Counted from the first letter of the stretch, positions 1 to 6,678 are shown. The stretch: 16,925 nt of DNA from UBA285 sp049970695 (GCA_049970695.1 JBMFML010000016.1:1-16925); one strand, 5' to 3'. Notes: generated by a model from the sequence alone, not told the origin. Made by a program: numbers and translations.

Positions 1-290
1 AGAGGAGGTACTACGGGGTCATAATCGATGGCAAACTGGTGTCGACGGCTTCCAGGTACGTAGCGCTACAAGAGATCCACGTAATAGGGGACGTGTACAC
101 GAGGCCCGAGTACAGGGGGAGGGGGTACGCCAAGGCGGTGACATCAGCTATAACGAGAGAAGCCGTGGCCTCCGGTGCAATAGCATCACTACACGTAGAG
201 TCTGCTAACGAGCCTGCTATAAGAGTGTACAGGAGACTGGGATACCGCATAAGCAAGACCTATCCCTGGATCGAGGCCCATCCGCGCTGA
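1..290 (+). CDS. GNAT-family N-acetyltransferase, C-terminal part (5' end outside window)
   Basis: The frame is open from base 3 to the TGA at 288-290, so only the last 95 residues are present. The acetyl-CoA pyrophosphate-binding loop (motif A) reads RPEYRGRGYAKAVTSA, matching the R/Q-x-x-G-x-G/A signature. Motif B follows as NEPAIRVYRRLGYR, the usual helix and beta-bulge near the GNAT C-terminus. GNAT enzymes move an acetyl group from acetyl-CoA to an amine. Nothing visible identifies the acceptor, because the substrate-specific N-terminal half is missing. It converges with the methionine synthase gene across a 218-bp spacer (291-508) in which I see no gene or T-rich terminator. The fold is secure, the substrate unknown. 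Confidence 0.85.
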   Translation, partial: RRYYGVIIDGKLVSTASRYVALQEIHVIGDVYTRPEYRGRGYAKAVTSAITREAVASGAIASLHVESANEPAIRVYRRLGYRISKTYPWIEAHPR

Positions 291-508
291 GCTCTCACAC
301 CACCTTGAAAGAGCGGGGCCGCCCCATGCTCGAGTACAGAGGCTTGGCGAACGGCTCACTGGCATGCGCATCGGGCAGCAACGTTGGGTCGCCCTTAAAA
401 CCTTGGGCTACGAGATGGAGTCCTTAGCTGTCGACCACCCTAGCGGAGCTCTGGCACGTCGAGTGCTAGCGAGGTTAAAGCCCCAACTCCGCAGTACTAC
501 TTCGCCTA

Positions 509-1504
509 CTACCACTCCTCCCTGGCTAGCCTGGCTGCTTCAACCATGTTCCTGAGCTTGGCTCTGGCTACGTCTCTGGGGAGCCTCTTTAAACCGCAGT
601 CCGGGTCCACGTACACCTTCTCGGGCCCGACTATGTCCATTTTCATTAGCTTATCTATGGCCTCCTTGATCTCCTTAACGCTCTCAACCCTGAGGCTGTG
701 AACGTCGACGACGCCGTAGCCGATCTCCTTGTTGAAGCCGTACTCCTTGAGGTAGGGTAGAAGCCTGAAGTTGCTGTTCTTCATCTCGAAGTCAAACTGG
801 TCAACGGGGTAGTCCAGTATGTATGGTAGTATCCTCTCGATCCTCCCAAAGCATATGTGCACTATTCTCTTGGCGTCTATGCCCTTGAATATTACCTCGA
901 GGGCCTCCTTTAACAGCTCAGCATCCTCTCTCCACGGCCTCGTCGAGAGTGCTGGTTCGTCGATCTGCACGTACTTAGCTCCTCTGGCTACGAGCTCTTC
1001 GACCTCCCTCCTTATAGCTCTAGCCAGGTCTAGGACTAGCTCTCTCCTGTCCTTGTAGTGCAGGTCGAAGCTCCACTCGGCCATCGTGTACGGGCCCGTC
1101 AGTATGGCCTTGACAGGCCTCCCCTGCGAAATGCTAGAAGCGTACTCCCAGAGCTCTACTGTTATCGGCTTAGCCCACTCAACCCTCCCTACTACAACTG
1201 GTTTCCTGAAGTACTCGTTATCAAATACCCTGACCCAATCCCCTATACTGTAGCCTTTAAACCTCTCAGCGAAGTATACGACCATGTCCTCTCTCGCCTG
1301 CTCTCCATCACTTATTATGTCAACACCAGCCCACAGGTAGTCTCCTACTACCTCCCTCACGGCACTCTTAACAATGTTGTTGAACTCTTCTTCGCTTATC
1401 TCCCCCGACTTCCTCTTCTTTATAGCCTCTAGCGCCACCGGCATCTTAGGGTAGCTGCCTACAACAGTTGTAGGGAACTTCCTGGGTACATCGTAGCTCG
1501 TCAC
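509..1504 (-). CDS. metE: Cobalamin-independent methionine synthase, catalytic core (archaeal short MetE)
   Basis: This 331-residue protein corresponds to the C-terminal catalytic barrel of bacterial MetE (about 750 residues). It transfers a methyl group to homocysteine to form methionine in the cytoplasm. The zinc ligands are all visible: H216 and C218 in IVHICFG, E240 in FDFEMKNS and C303 in VDPDCGLK. D182 in QIDEPA is the homocysteine-binding acidic position. The N-terminal PTTVVGSYPK is also typical. The GTG start (1504-1502) overlaps the TGA of the upstream gene as GTGA, implying translational coupling. Known archaeal core MetE proteins lack the N-terminal folate-binding half, so the methyl donor cannot be assumed to be methyl-folate. 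Here the adjacent gene may supply that half. Family assignment is strong; donor unknown. Confidence 0.92.
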   Translation of the reverse strand: MTSYDVPRKFPTTVVGSYPKMPVALEAIKKRKSGEISEEEFNNIVKSAVREVVGDYLWAGVDIISDGEQAREDMVVYFAERFKGYSIGDWVRVFDNEYFRKPVVVGRVEWAKPITVELWEYASSISQGRPVKAILTGPYTMAEWSFDLHYKDRRELVLDLARAIRREVEELVARGAKYVQIDEPALSTRPWREDAELLKEALEVIFKGIDAKRIVHICFGRIERILPYILDYPVDQFDFEMKNSNFRLLPYLKEYGFNKEIGYGVVDVHSLRVESVKEIKEAIDKLMKMDIVGPEKVYVDPDCGLKRLPRDVARAKLRNMVEAARLAREEW

Positions 1505-2523
1505 ACCTCACCACCTTCCACGAGCTCCCACCCAAATTTCTCAGCTAATCTCGAGGTTAGCAAGCCTAATAGACGTGTTTTCTTGAGGCTATACTTGAAT
1601 GGTATTAAATCAAGCCACGTCGTTGTCGTGATCCCGAGCTCGTCGCCGCCACTAAGCTTAGCCAGCTTCGAAGCAAGCTCCTCTAGCTCGACTAGGGGGT
1701 CGTCGTATATGGTTCTCGAGTTTATAAGGCCCAGTACCCCGCAATGGCCGCCGAACCCCTTAGACTCAACAAGCTTCAAAGCCCTTCCAGGAGCGTCCAC
1801 GATGTCTAGGGATATGCAGTTAACCTTGGCGTTTAATAGCGCGTCGTAGATGTCTGGTCTCGGGACGTCGAAGTACAGGGCTAGAACAGTCTTGGCCCCT
1901 CCAGCGGCTTTTGCAATCAAGTTCGCAAGCTCTACGGCTAGGAGGGCGTCATCTCTACTAGCATCGGGATCCGCTAGTATGGGTTCGTCAATTTGAACCA
2001 TTGAGGCTCCGGCTTCAACAGCGTATTTGACCTCGTTCGCGAGTAGCTTGGCTATGGCGCTTGCCAGCTCCTCTACCGTGCTCTCAAAACCCCTAGAAGA
2101 CATTAAGGCAAAGGTTACGGGACCCGGCACCACCACCTTTAAACCAGCTGGTTCAACGAGCTGAGCGTACTTCCTAACCCTAGGAGCCCATACCAGCTTC
2201 GTGGCCTCGGGCTCGCCTATAAAGTGTGGTATTCTGTAGAAGAAGTTGTTGTCAAAGTACCTCAGTAGACCAGTGGCAGTCACATTGCGCCACGACTCAA
2301 CAAAGGGCCTGAATATGTCGTGCCAGTCTAGCATGCCGTCAACAACGTAGGCCATGCCCGAGGAGAGCTGGGCACCTATAATGAGGGCCGAAGACTCGCC
2401 AATAACCCTCTCAAGCTCACCATAACTTAGAAGCCCCCTCTCGTAGTCCCTCAAAGCCCTCCTAACAACCCTACTCCTAGGGTAGCCGCCTAACGGTGAA
2501 GCCCAGACCCTCATGCCAGCCAC
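1501..2523 (-). CDS. MetE-fold paralogue without zinc ligands (N-terminal-half-like subunit of a split MetE)
   Basis: This 340-residue protein is a full-length relative of the downstream catalytic MetE. It shares the ASPLGGYPRSR opening (compare VVGSYPK), the RYFDNNFF segment and the MVQIDEP motif. The zinc site is absent: where the catalytic protein has H-x-C, this one has A215 and Y217. The ligand Glu is D240, and threonines near 300 replace the ligand Cys. It is therefore unlikely to activate homocysteine by itself. In bacterial MetE the N-terminal barrel is likewise a degenerate duplicate that helps bind the polyglutamylated folate donor. I infer a regulatory or donor-binding subunit working with the next gene, with which it shares a GTGA overlap. 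The start is GTG at 2523, with an in-frame ATG at 2514 as alternative. Confidence 0.85.
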   Translation of the reverse strand: MAGMRVWASPLGGYPRSRVVRRALRDYERGLLSYGELERVIGESSALIIGAQLSSGMAYVVDGMLDWHDIFRPFVESWRNVTATGLLRYFDNNFFYRIPHFIGEPEATKLVWAPRVRKYAQLVEPAGLKVVVPGPVTFALMSSRGFESTVEELASAIAKLLANEVKYAVEAGASMVQIDEPILADPDASRDDALLAVELANLIAKAAGGAKTVLALYFDVPRPDIYDALLNAKVNCISLDIVDAPGRALKLVESKGFGGHCGVLGLINSRTIYDDPLVELEELASKLAKLSGGDELGITTTTWLDLIPFKYSLKKTRLLGLLTSRLAEKFGWELVEGGEV

Positions 2524-3022
2524 TTAAGTACGTGATTAAAGACATAAAGCTTTTATACCCAGTAATCCCCGCGGCCATATCGACTGCTTCCAGTAGTACG
2601 GGTAAGCTGAAATCTCCGCGTCTTATGATGCAAATTCTAATAGACCTGGATCTCCAGCGGAGGGGCAGCCTGCTCAAGCCCTAGGGGGTCTTCAAGCTCG
2701 GAGGCTCGAGTTCAAGCTCTAAGGCGCTCCATGGCTGGGGTTTTATTGTGTAACCCCCTTGCTATCTCGTAGCGCGAAGCCCTCTCTAAGCCTAGGGTAG
2801 GCGTTAAAAGTTCTTCACCCTCCACTAGAGCTCTCAATTTAATCCATTGCTGGGAGGTATCAGGGTTGGCTTAGGCAATCCTAGCCCCCTCTACTCAGGA
2901 ATTCCTGCGAGCAAGCTGGCAGCTACATCAGCGCCCTTAAAGCTAGGAACCCTGCCGTGTGGTGGTAAAGCCGCCCTGGATTCCGCTAGTTCCATTAATG
3001 TGCCTCTCAAGCTTCTCTCTCA
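2524..3022. other. 499-bp intergenic stretch between the MetF-like gene and the metE pair
   Basis: No convincing full gene is present. It holds the metE TATA box at 2551-2557. A possible stem GGGGTT/AACCCC lies at 2737-2742 and 2752-2757 with a 9-nt loop. It also has a very short minus-strand frame of 26 codons whose ATG (3023-3021) overlaps the TGA of the MetF-like gene as TGATG. That frame reads MREKLERHINGT... and stops. In a second frame the same strand then continues with the protein-like string PSFKGADVAASLLAGIPE and stops. This could be the remains of a third operon gene, or chance. The plus-strand open frame across this region runs into the MetF-like gene and looks like its complement. 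Confidence 0.4.
2548..2560 (-). promoter_or_regulatory. TATA box of the split metE operon
   Basis: On the minus strand the sequence GGTATAAAAGCTTTATG holds TATAAAA at 2557-2551. Its centre is about 31 nt from the GTG at 2523. With the archaeal spacing of about 25 nt from TATA to transcription start, transcription would begin near 2528, giving a nearly leaderless mRNA. This suggests the pair has its own promoter, separate from the MetF-like gene upstream. Not tested experimentally. Confidence 0.6.
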
Positions 3023-3751
3023 TCACAGCCTCTTCCTAAGCTCTTCGACGAACCTCAATCCCCCCTTGAAGTCAGCTGGCGATGATACTATGATTCCATC
3101 TGCTAGGCCATTACCAATACTGTAGCTTACGACCTCTAGGGCTTCTCCAGGTTCCAGCAGCTTCCACTTCTCCATTAAGCTCAGTACTCTATCCCTATTG
3201 CCCTCCGTTAGCAGCACTACGTAGGGGTATAGCTTGACGCCGAGCCTTCTAGCTATCTTGCTAACGGCCTCCATTTTGTCAATATTGCTTTTATTGAGGT
3301 TGAGTACCAAGTAGAAGGGGGCTCCGATCTTCAACCTCTCTTCTATCTCGCTCACACTCCTCCTCAGGCTAATGGTTAAACCCGGCTGGAGTCTAGTTGT
3401 AGTTCTAGTGATCTCCACGGCTTCTTCAGGCTCCACATCCCTAACTATGCTTGAACCAGCTACGACATCGCCTCTAACGAAGACCACTCTCTCAACACCA
3501 CACATTTCCAGGCCCTTGACTATAGCCTCTAAGGCTACGCGACTCACATCCACCACCCTGAGGTGAGCTACCACTCCGAGCTCCGGCTCTAGGCTCTTCA
3601 CAATGCAGCTTACTATTGGTGAAGAGAACCTGAATACGCCCATTGGCGAATCTGGTACATCAACCCAGTCCACCAGCCCCGTTAGAGCTCTGACTCTCTC
3701 AACCAGTTTCTCGCGCTTACTAACGGGTTCTAGCTCGAATAAAATCTCCAT
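3023..3751 (-). CDS. Methylenetetrahydrofolate reductase-like (MetF-family) TIM-barrel protein
   Basis: The 242-residue protein opens with MEILFELEPVSKRE, matching the family's N-terminal FEFFPP strand; Glu6 would be the catalytic general acid (E28 in E. coli MetF). The stretch HLRVVDVSRVALEAIVKGLE then GVERVVFVRGDV matches the family's His-containing strand, helix and the GD motif that contacts the flavin. MetF enzymes reduce a methylene-pterin to the methyl-pterin that feeds methionine synthesis. Lying upstream of split metE on the same strand supports that role. In Thermoproteota the carrier may not be folate. At 242 residues it is shorter than bacterial MetF (about 300). The ATG at 3751 is chosen because the diagnostic strand begins at once. 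It is family-level certain, cofactor and carrier unknown. Confidence 0.75.
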   Translation of the reverse strand: MEILFELEPVSKREKLVERVRALTGLVDWVDVPDSPMGVFRFSSPIVSCIVKSLEPELGVVAHLRVVDVSRVALEAIVKGLEMCGVERVVFVRGDVVAGSSIVRDVEPEEAVEITRTTTRLQPGLTISLRRSVSEIEERLKIGAPFYLVLNLNKSNIDKMEAVSKIARRLGVKLYPYVVLLTEGNRDRVLSLMEKWKLLEPGEALEVVSYSIGNGLADGIIVSSPADFKGGLRFVEELRKRL

Positions 3752-3941
3752 CCAGCTCTTACACCTTCTAAGTAGCCATCGAACCCATATGTAAGCTTAC
3801 TAGGAACAAGGAGCGAGATCCCCTTTTATGCAATAAAGCCGCCCCCCACATGCTAAGAGCCAATCTAGCACCTTCAGCTAGAGCTAGCGTATCAACTGGG
3901 ATTATAGCAGCGAGGTAAGCTGTGGTGCCAGCGATACCTAA
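3752..3941. other. Upstream region of the MetF-like gene with an unassigned minus-strand open frame
   Basis: No gene is supported. The minus strand is open from 3968 to a TAG at 3770-3768 (66 codons) without a usable start near its beginning. It encodes an alanine/leucine-rich stretch such as IAGTTAYLAAIIPVDTLALA. This could be a 5'-truncated gene remnant, but its first codons are the complement of the plus-strand fragment at 3942-4135, so only one can be real there. The candidate TATA box for the MetF-like gene lies inside it. Confidence 0.25.
3821..3832 (-). promoter_or_regulatory. Candidate TATA box for the MetF-like gene
   Basis: The minus strand reads TTGCATAAAAGGGG, with CATAAAAG at 3830-3823. 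Transcription would start near 3800, leaving a leader of about 50 nt before the ATG at 3751. It is the only strong TATA-like sequence in the upstream 100 nt. Confidence 0.45.
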
Positions 3942-4135
3942 AAGTGGGGCCTCCTCAACCTCGATGCGTTAACGTGCATCTACAAAGTGCAGGGGGTTGG
4001 TTAAGCGACGTAGATGTAGACGAGGAGGGCGTTAGAACGCTCGAGGAGCGCCTCAAGTACAAGGAGATGGCAGACAAGATCGTAAAGAAGTGCACTGAAA
4101 CAGGCAGCAGAAAGGGGGGAGCAGAGCCGCGCTAA
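3942..4135 (+). pseudogene. Unrecognised gene remnant, C-terminal fragment with a frameshift
   Basis: Two plus-strand frames join into one protein-like string. The first (from 3942) reads KWGLLNLDALTCIYKVQG and ends at a TAA at 4002-4004. The second continues from about 3992 as GWLSDVDVDEEGVRTLEERL, then KYKEMADKIVKKCTETG, to the TAA at 4133-4135. The switch is at a run of five G (3992-3996) and one extra G would restore a single frame. The tail is charged and helical with codon use like real genes here. I do not recognise the family. A stop codon lies just before 3942, so the 5' part is missing. A T-rich tract (4171-4177) follows. It could instead be a short intact gene starting at GTG 3974 in the second frame. 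Confidence 0.35.
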
Positions 4136-4167
4136 CCTCCGCGCTAACCCCACGCACTGTTCGGCAA

Positions 4168-4180
4168 CGCCTCTTTTTAC
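4168..4180 (+). terminator. T-rich tract, possible archaeal terminator
   Basis: The sequence CGCCTCTTTTTACC has five consecutive T about 36 nt after the stop at 4135. Archaeal terminators are mostly short T tracts. With no intact gene certain upstream, this is weak. Confidence 0.25.
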
Positions 4181-4234
4181 CAGGCCCGTGCTACGAGGCT
4201 ATTGAAATCAATCAGCCGAGCGCCCCTCATAAAT

Positions 4235-4250
4235 CCCCGGCCTTCAGCCG
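4235..4250. other. Small GC hairpin downstream of a short minus-strand frame
   Basis: CGGC (4238-4241) pairs with GCCG (4247-4250) around a 5-nt loop. On the minus strand it lies about 10 nt after the stop of the 55-codon frame and is followed by GGGGATTTATGAGGGGCG. A hairpin followed by such a purine-rich ATGAG sequence recalls right ends of IS200/IS605 elements, but no transposase is recognisable, so this is only a suggestion. Confidence 0.25.
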
Positions 4251-4260
4251 ACAATGAACA

Positions 4261-4428
4261 TCACTGTCTTCGCAATTCTGCTGTTGCTAGGCCTTTTTCA
4301 AAATGAAGCGTTCTAGCTTCAATAAGCATGGGATTGACAGCCGCTAGATCGAACGCCCATGCTATAGGAAGGAGCGCCGTTAACCTCCTTTCACCTACGC
4401 TAGAATTTGAGGATTCGGCTTGGAGCAT
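4261..4428 (-). CDS. Hypothetical 55-residue protein directly after the coiled-coil gene
   Basis: An ATG at 4428 follows the TAA of the coiled-coil gene after one base, so ribosomes finishing that gene could reinitiate here. The 55 codons run to a TGA at 4263-4261 and encode MLQAESSNSSVGERR, then LTALLPIAWAFDLAAVNP, then a charged tail LHFEKGLATAELRRQ. I do not recognise it. The length is not significant by itself: an open frame of this size is expected by chance fairly often. It may be a real small partner of the module or the tail of a decayed insertion-sequence transposase, given the hairpin just downstream. The DNA also carries several short inverted repeats (4305-4320 and 4326-4362), so it may be non-coding. 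Confidence 0.25.
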   Translation of the reverse strand: MLQAESSNSSVGERRLTALLPIAWAFDLAAVNPMLIEARTLHFEKGLATAELRRQ

Positions 4429-4429
4429 T

Positions 4430-5008
4430 TTACTGCTGCCTTTGCGCTGCTGCCTGCGCTTCCTGCTTCTTCTCTGCCCACTTCTTTCGAACTAGAGCCC
4501 TCGTTATTGTCGCGTATATGTGCAGCTTCCAAGCCTCAGGCCTCTCCCCGTACTCCCACGCAACCCTCCTCGCGAGCTCCAGGAACTCGTCTGCTTCTTC
4601 AGGCGTCAGCTCGTCTCTCTCGCTCTTGTCGAGGTACGCCTTTAGCTTCTCCCACTCCTCCTTCGTTAGCGGGTTTGCCAGGGCGAGCTTCACTATTCTC
4701 CTAGCCTCGTTGACTAGCAGCTCTCGATCGCCGCTCTTAATAACGCCCTCTCTCGAGAGGAACTCTACGAAGAACTCCTGGTAGGAGGTAAAGGCGCTGG
4801 CCAGCCTCTCAATTCTCCGCTCGAGCAGGTCGAACCTCTCGTCTACCCGCTTAAACCTCTCATCAATCAACTTGAACCTCTCCTCGAATAGCTCGAACCT
4901 TGCATCTACTTCAGAGAACTTCCTGCCGAGCCAGTAGGTAACTGCAACTATAGTGGCAAACCCGCCTAAGCCGCCGACAGCAGACAGTATAGTCAGCAAG
5001 TCAACCAT
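4430..5008 (-). CDS. Membrane-anchored coiled-coil protein (paralogue 1 of 2)
   Basis: The 192-residue protein from ATG 5008 has one hydrophobic helix at residues 5-27 (ILSAVGGLGGFATIVAVTYW). Then YWLGRK leads into a strict heptad coiled coil at 31-70: EVDARFE, LFEERFK, LIDERFK, RVDERFD, LLERRIE. A helical C-terminal domain (about 72-180) follows, and the tail is Lys/Gln/Ala-rich. It is a clear paralogue of the protein at 6156-6671: both have YWLG at 25-28, VDER heptads, and a matching C-terminal domain with EKLKAYL (versus EKLKQLL) and an AWKLHIYATITRALV-like end. A longer reading back to 5149 is possible, but its first 47 residues look non-coding and the membrane helix fits a start at 5008. 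No enzymatic motif is visible. The role is unknown; an oligomeric membrane scaffold or sensor is inference. Confidence 0.72.
   Translation of the reverse strand: MVDLLTILSAVGGLGGFATIVAVTYWLGRKFSEVDARFELFEERFKLIDERFKRVDERFDLLERRIERLASAFTSYQEFFVEFLSREGVIKSGDRELLVNEARRIVKLALANPLTKEEWEKLKAYLDKSERDELTPEEADEFLELARRVAWEYGERPEAWKLHIYATITRALVRKKWAEKKQEAQAAAQRQQ
4812..4920 (-). repeat. 21-bp tandem repeats encoding the coiled coil
   Basis: The plus-strand string AACCTCTC or a close variant recurs at 4833, 4854, 4875 and 4896, exactly 21 bp apart, with weaker units at 4812 and 4917. Each unit is three times seven bases and encodes one heptad of the xxDERFx type. The repeat is therefore in-frame duplication of the coiled coil and could expand or contract in whole heptads. 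Confidence 0.7.
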
Positions 5009-5382
5009 GCAAAGCCGCCTACGAGCAAACTCCTCGCAACAAGATCCTAAATAATGATTATATGATGCGATGTATGTAGTGATTCTCCACGGCCCCCAGC
5101 CACCGCGGACCTCTACTCGTTCAGGCTTGCAGTAGCAGGCCCGCTCCACGATGCGCTGAGAGCTCCAATCATGCGGGTGTGGGCAACTGCGAGTAGCAGT
5201 AGAGGGCGCCAGGGAAGGGGCTTAGACCCGGGGAGAGAGCGGTAGCGCTGTGCTCGCGCCGCTGACTCGAATGCAGCACTAGACGCCGAGGCTGCTGCCG
5301 GTGCGCCTTCGCGAGGAGTGCTCGCAGAGGGTACGAGGAGCCGGTCGGCTACACGCCCTGCCCCTATCTCGTGCAGGGGCTC
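5009..5382. other. 374-bp intergenic stretch, GC-rich, no gene recognised
   Basis: An AT-rich patch at 5046-5065 (minus strand CATATAATCATTATTTAGG) is the likely promoter of the coiled-coil gene at 5008. A stem GCCCCT/AGGGGC at 5360-5365 and 5375-5380 begins 2 nt after the PLD gene's stop. After the TAA of the PLD gene the same minus-strand frame stays open for roughly 80 codons, but it is Ala/Ser/Pro-rich, has no good early start, and is probably an effect of high GC. Confidence 0.35.
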
Positions 5383-6042
5383 TTACTTGCGCTTCTGTGC
5401 AGTCCACTTGGCAACTGCCTTGTGTACTTCGCTGAGCGGAACAGCGCTCTTCGCCGCTGCTTCTTCTATGGGCCTCCACAGCCTCTCGGCCTCCTCCTCG
5501 CTCGCCTCTATCCACGCGAAGCACTCTACGTTGCCGTAGACCCCCGCCCTGGTCAAGTTCACCGAGCCCACGCCCACGAGCCCGTCGGCCACGATTAGCT
5601 TGGCGTGGACGGGGGCCTTCGTGACCACGAGCCCGCTTCCCAGCGGCGTAGAAACCCTCACACCGCGCCTCGGCAGGCTCCTGAGCACGAGTGCGAGGCC
5701 CACTACTGCGATTAGGGCGAGAGCAGGGCTTGCCAGCGCCAGCGGAGCCCCCGCTACGAGCAGAGCGAGGCCGAGCCCGAGTAGGATGGGCCTGCCGGGC
5801 CTGAGGACGACTCGCTCGGCCACCAAGAGCCTCGCGAGGGCCCTGGCGTGGTATGGGGGCCTGTCGAGCGTCGTGACGAGCCTCACTTCAACGCCCTCCC
5901 GGCTCTTCCTGAGCAGCAGCTCGGCGAACTCCTCCGAGAGCCAGGGAGAGGAGACGTAGACCCTCCTCCTCGCAGCCACGATGGGCTCGAGGACGTAGTT
6001 ACCAAGGCCCTCGGAGCACGAAACAACCCTCAATAGGGCCAA
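5383..6042 (-). CDS. Phospholipase D/nuclease-superfamily protein with an inserted transmembrane hairpin
   Basis: From the TTG at 6042 this is a 219-residue protein. Residues 28-57 (RVYVSSPWLSEEFAELLLRK, then GVEVRLVTT) are the usual first strands of a PLD domain. Residues 146-162 carry one HKD motif, H146-A-K148-x4-D153, then GVGSVNLT. Between them (about 84-121) lie two hydrophobic helices separated by GAPLALASP, a membrane hairpin I have not seen as standard in this fold. PLD-family enzymes with one HKD usually dimerise to make the active site and cut phosphodiesters in DNA, RNA or phospholipid. The upstream frame is open to 6243 but is arginine-rich. The TTG is preceded by GGTGG (6053-6049) and a CATATAA box, so I prefer it; TTG 6033 is also possible. 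It sits between the two coiled-coil paralogues. Confidence 0.72.
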   Translation of the reverse strand: MALLRVVSCSEGLGNYVLEPIVAARRRVYVSSPWLSEEFAELLLRKSREGVEVRLVTTLDRPPYHARALARLLVAERVVLRPGRPILLGLGLALLVAGAPLALASPALALIAVVGLALVLRSLPRRGVRVSTPLGSGLVVTKAPVHAKLIVADGLVGVGSVNLTRAGVYGNVECFAWIEASEEEAERLWRPIEEAAAKSAVPLSEVHKAVAKWTAQKRK

Positions 6043-6048
6043 TGCAGG

Positions 6049-6087
6049 CCACCACAGGTAGAAGAGCGGCCTCCCGGCAGTTATATG
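6049..6087 (-). promoter_or_regulatory. TATA box and ribosome binding site that set the PLD start
   Basis: The minus strand has CATATAA at 6087-6081 and GGTGG at 6053-6049, six bases before the TTG at 6042. The predicted transcription start near 6058 gives a leader of about 16 nt and excludes the upstream part of the open frame. Confidence 0.45.
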
Positions 6088-6155
6088 AGTTGAGCGGCGC
6101 GGGGGCAATTGAAGAACTACTCGCACAGATCGGCCGGCGCTGCGCGCCTGCTTTG

Positions 6156-6671
6156 CTAAGCCGGCTTCTCGCCGTAGGCCCTCGCTATCTTCGGGTATAT
6201 GTAGACTGCCCTGACCAGCATTGCGTAAAACCTGAGCCTCCACGCATAGTCTTTGAGGTCTTCTCTACCACTCTCGAAGCCCTCCTTTTCTACGAGCTCC
6301 GCTGCCTTGAAGAGCTCCTCGACATCAGCCATTGTGTAGTCCTCTGGGTTCTTTTCGAGCAGCTGCTTGAGCTTCTCGTAAACTTCCCTCGTGTAGTACT
6401 TGGAGCTTGGAGAGGGCAGTAGGGCCCTGGTAACGCCCCTCAAGAGGAGCAGCTCGCTCTGCGTGAGCAAGCCCTTGCCGCTGAGCAGCAGCGCTAAGAG
6501 GTCTGAAAACTGTGTAAAAGCCTTTTCAAGCCTGCTAACTCTTTCATCAACTCGCCTGAGCCTTTCATCCACTTCAGCAAGCCTTTTGCCAAGCCAGTAA
6601 GCCATGCTGGCAGCAGATGCCACTACCGCTGCAATAGTGCCTACTGCGCCTACGAGGACCCCTACTTCCAC
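6156..6671 (-). CDS. Membrane-anchored coiled-coil protein (paralogue 2 of 2)
   Basis: The 171-residue protein starts at GTG 6671, preceded by GAGGTG at 8-nt spacing. Residues 4-26 form one hydrophobic helix (GVLVGAVGTIAAVVASAASM). YWLGKR at 25-30 is at the same position as in the paralogue at 4430-5008. A shorter coiled coil follows (EVDERLR, RVDERVS, RLEKAFT; about 33-53). The remainder is helical, with YEKLKQLLEKNPEDYTMADV and an ending AWRLRFYAMLVRAVYIYPK that aligns with the other protein. It lacks the latter's extra heptads and basic tail. No catalytic motif is visible. It is encoded 113 bp upstream of the PLD-like gene on the same strand. Function unknown; duplication and divergence around the PLD gene is the main clue. 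Confidence 0.72.
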   Translation of the reverse strand: MEVGVLVGAVGTIAAVVASAASMAYWLGKRLAEVDERLRRVDERVSRLEKAFTQFSDLLALLLSGKGLLTQSELLLLRGVTRALLPSPSSKYYTREVYEKLKQLLEKNPEDYTMADVEELFKAAELVEKEGFESGREDLKDYAWRLRFYAMLVRAVYIYPKIARAYGEKPA

Positions 6672-6678
6672 AACCCCC

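Noticed and set aside
364..555. 63-codon plus-strand frame between the GNAT and metE genes
   Set aside because: It overlaps the 3' end of metE, has no recognisable motif and no ribosome binding site.
5009..5149. 47-residue N-terminal extension of the coiled-coil protein
   Set aside because: Cys/Arg/Trp-rich and unlike the paralogue; the membrane helix fits a start at 5008 and an AT-rich promoter lies within the extension.
5130..5383. About 80 open codons following the PLD stop in the same frame
   Set aside because: Low-complexity Ala/Ser/Pro/Arg composition in GC-rich DNA; no reason to suppose stop readthrough.
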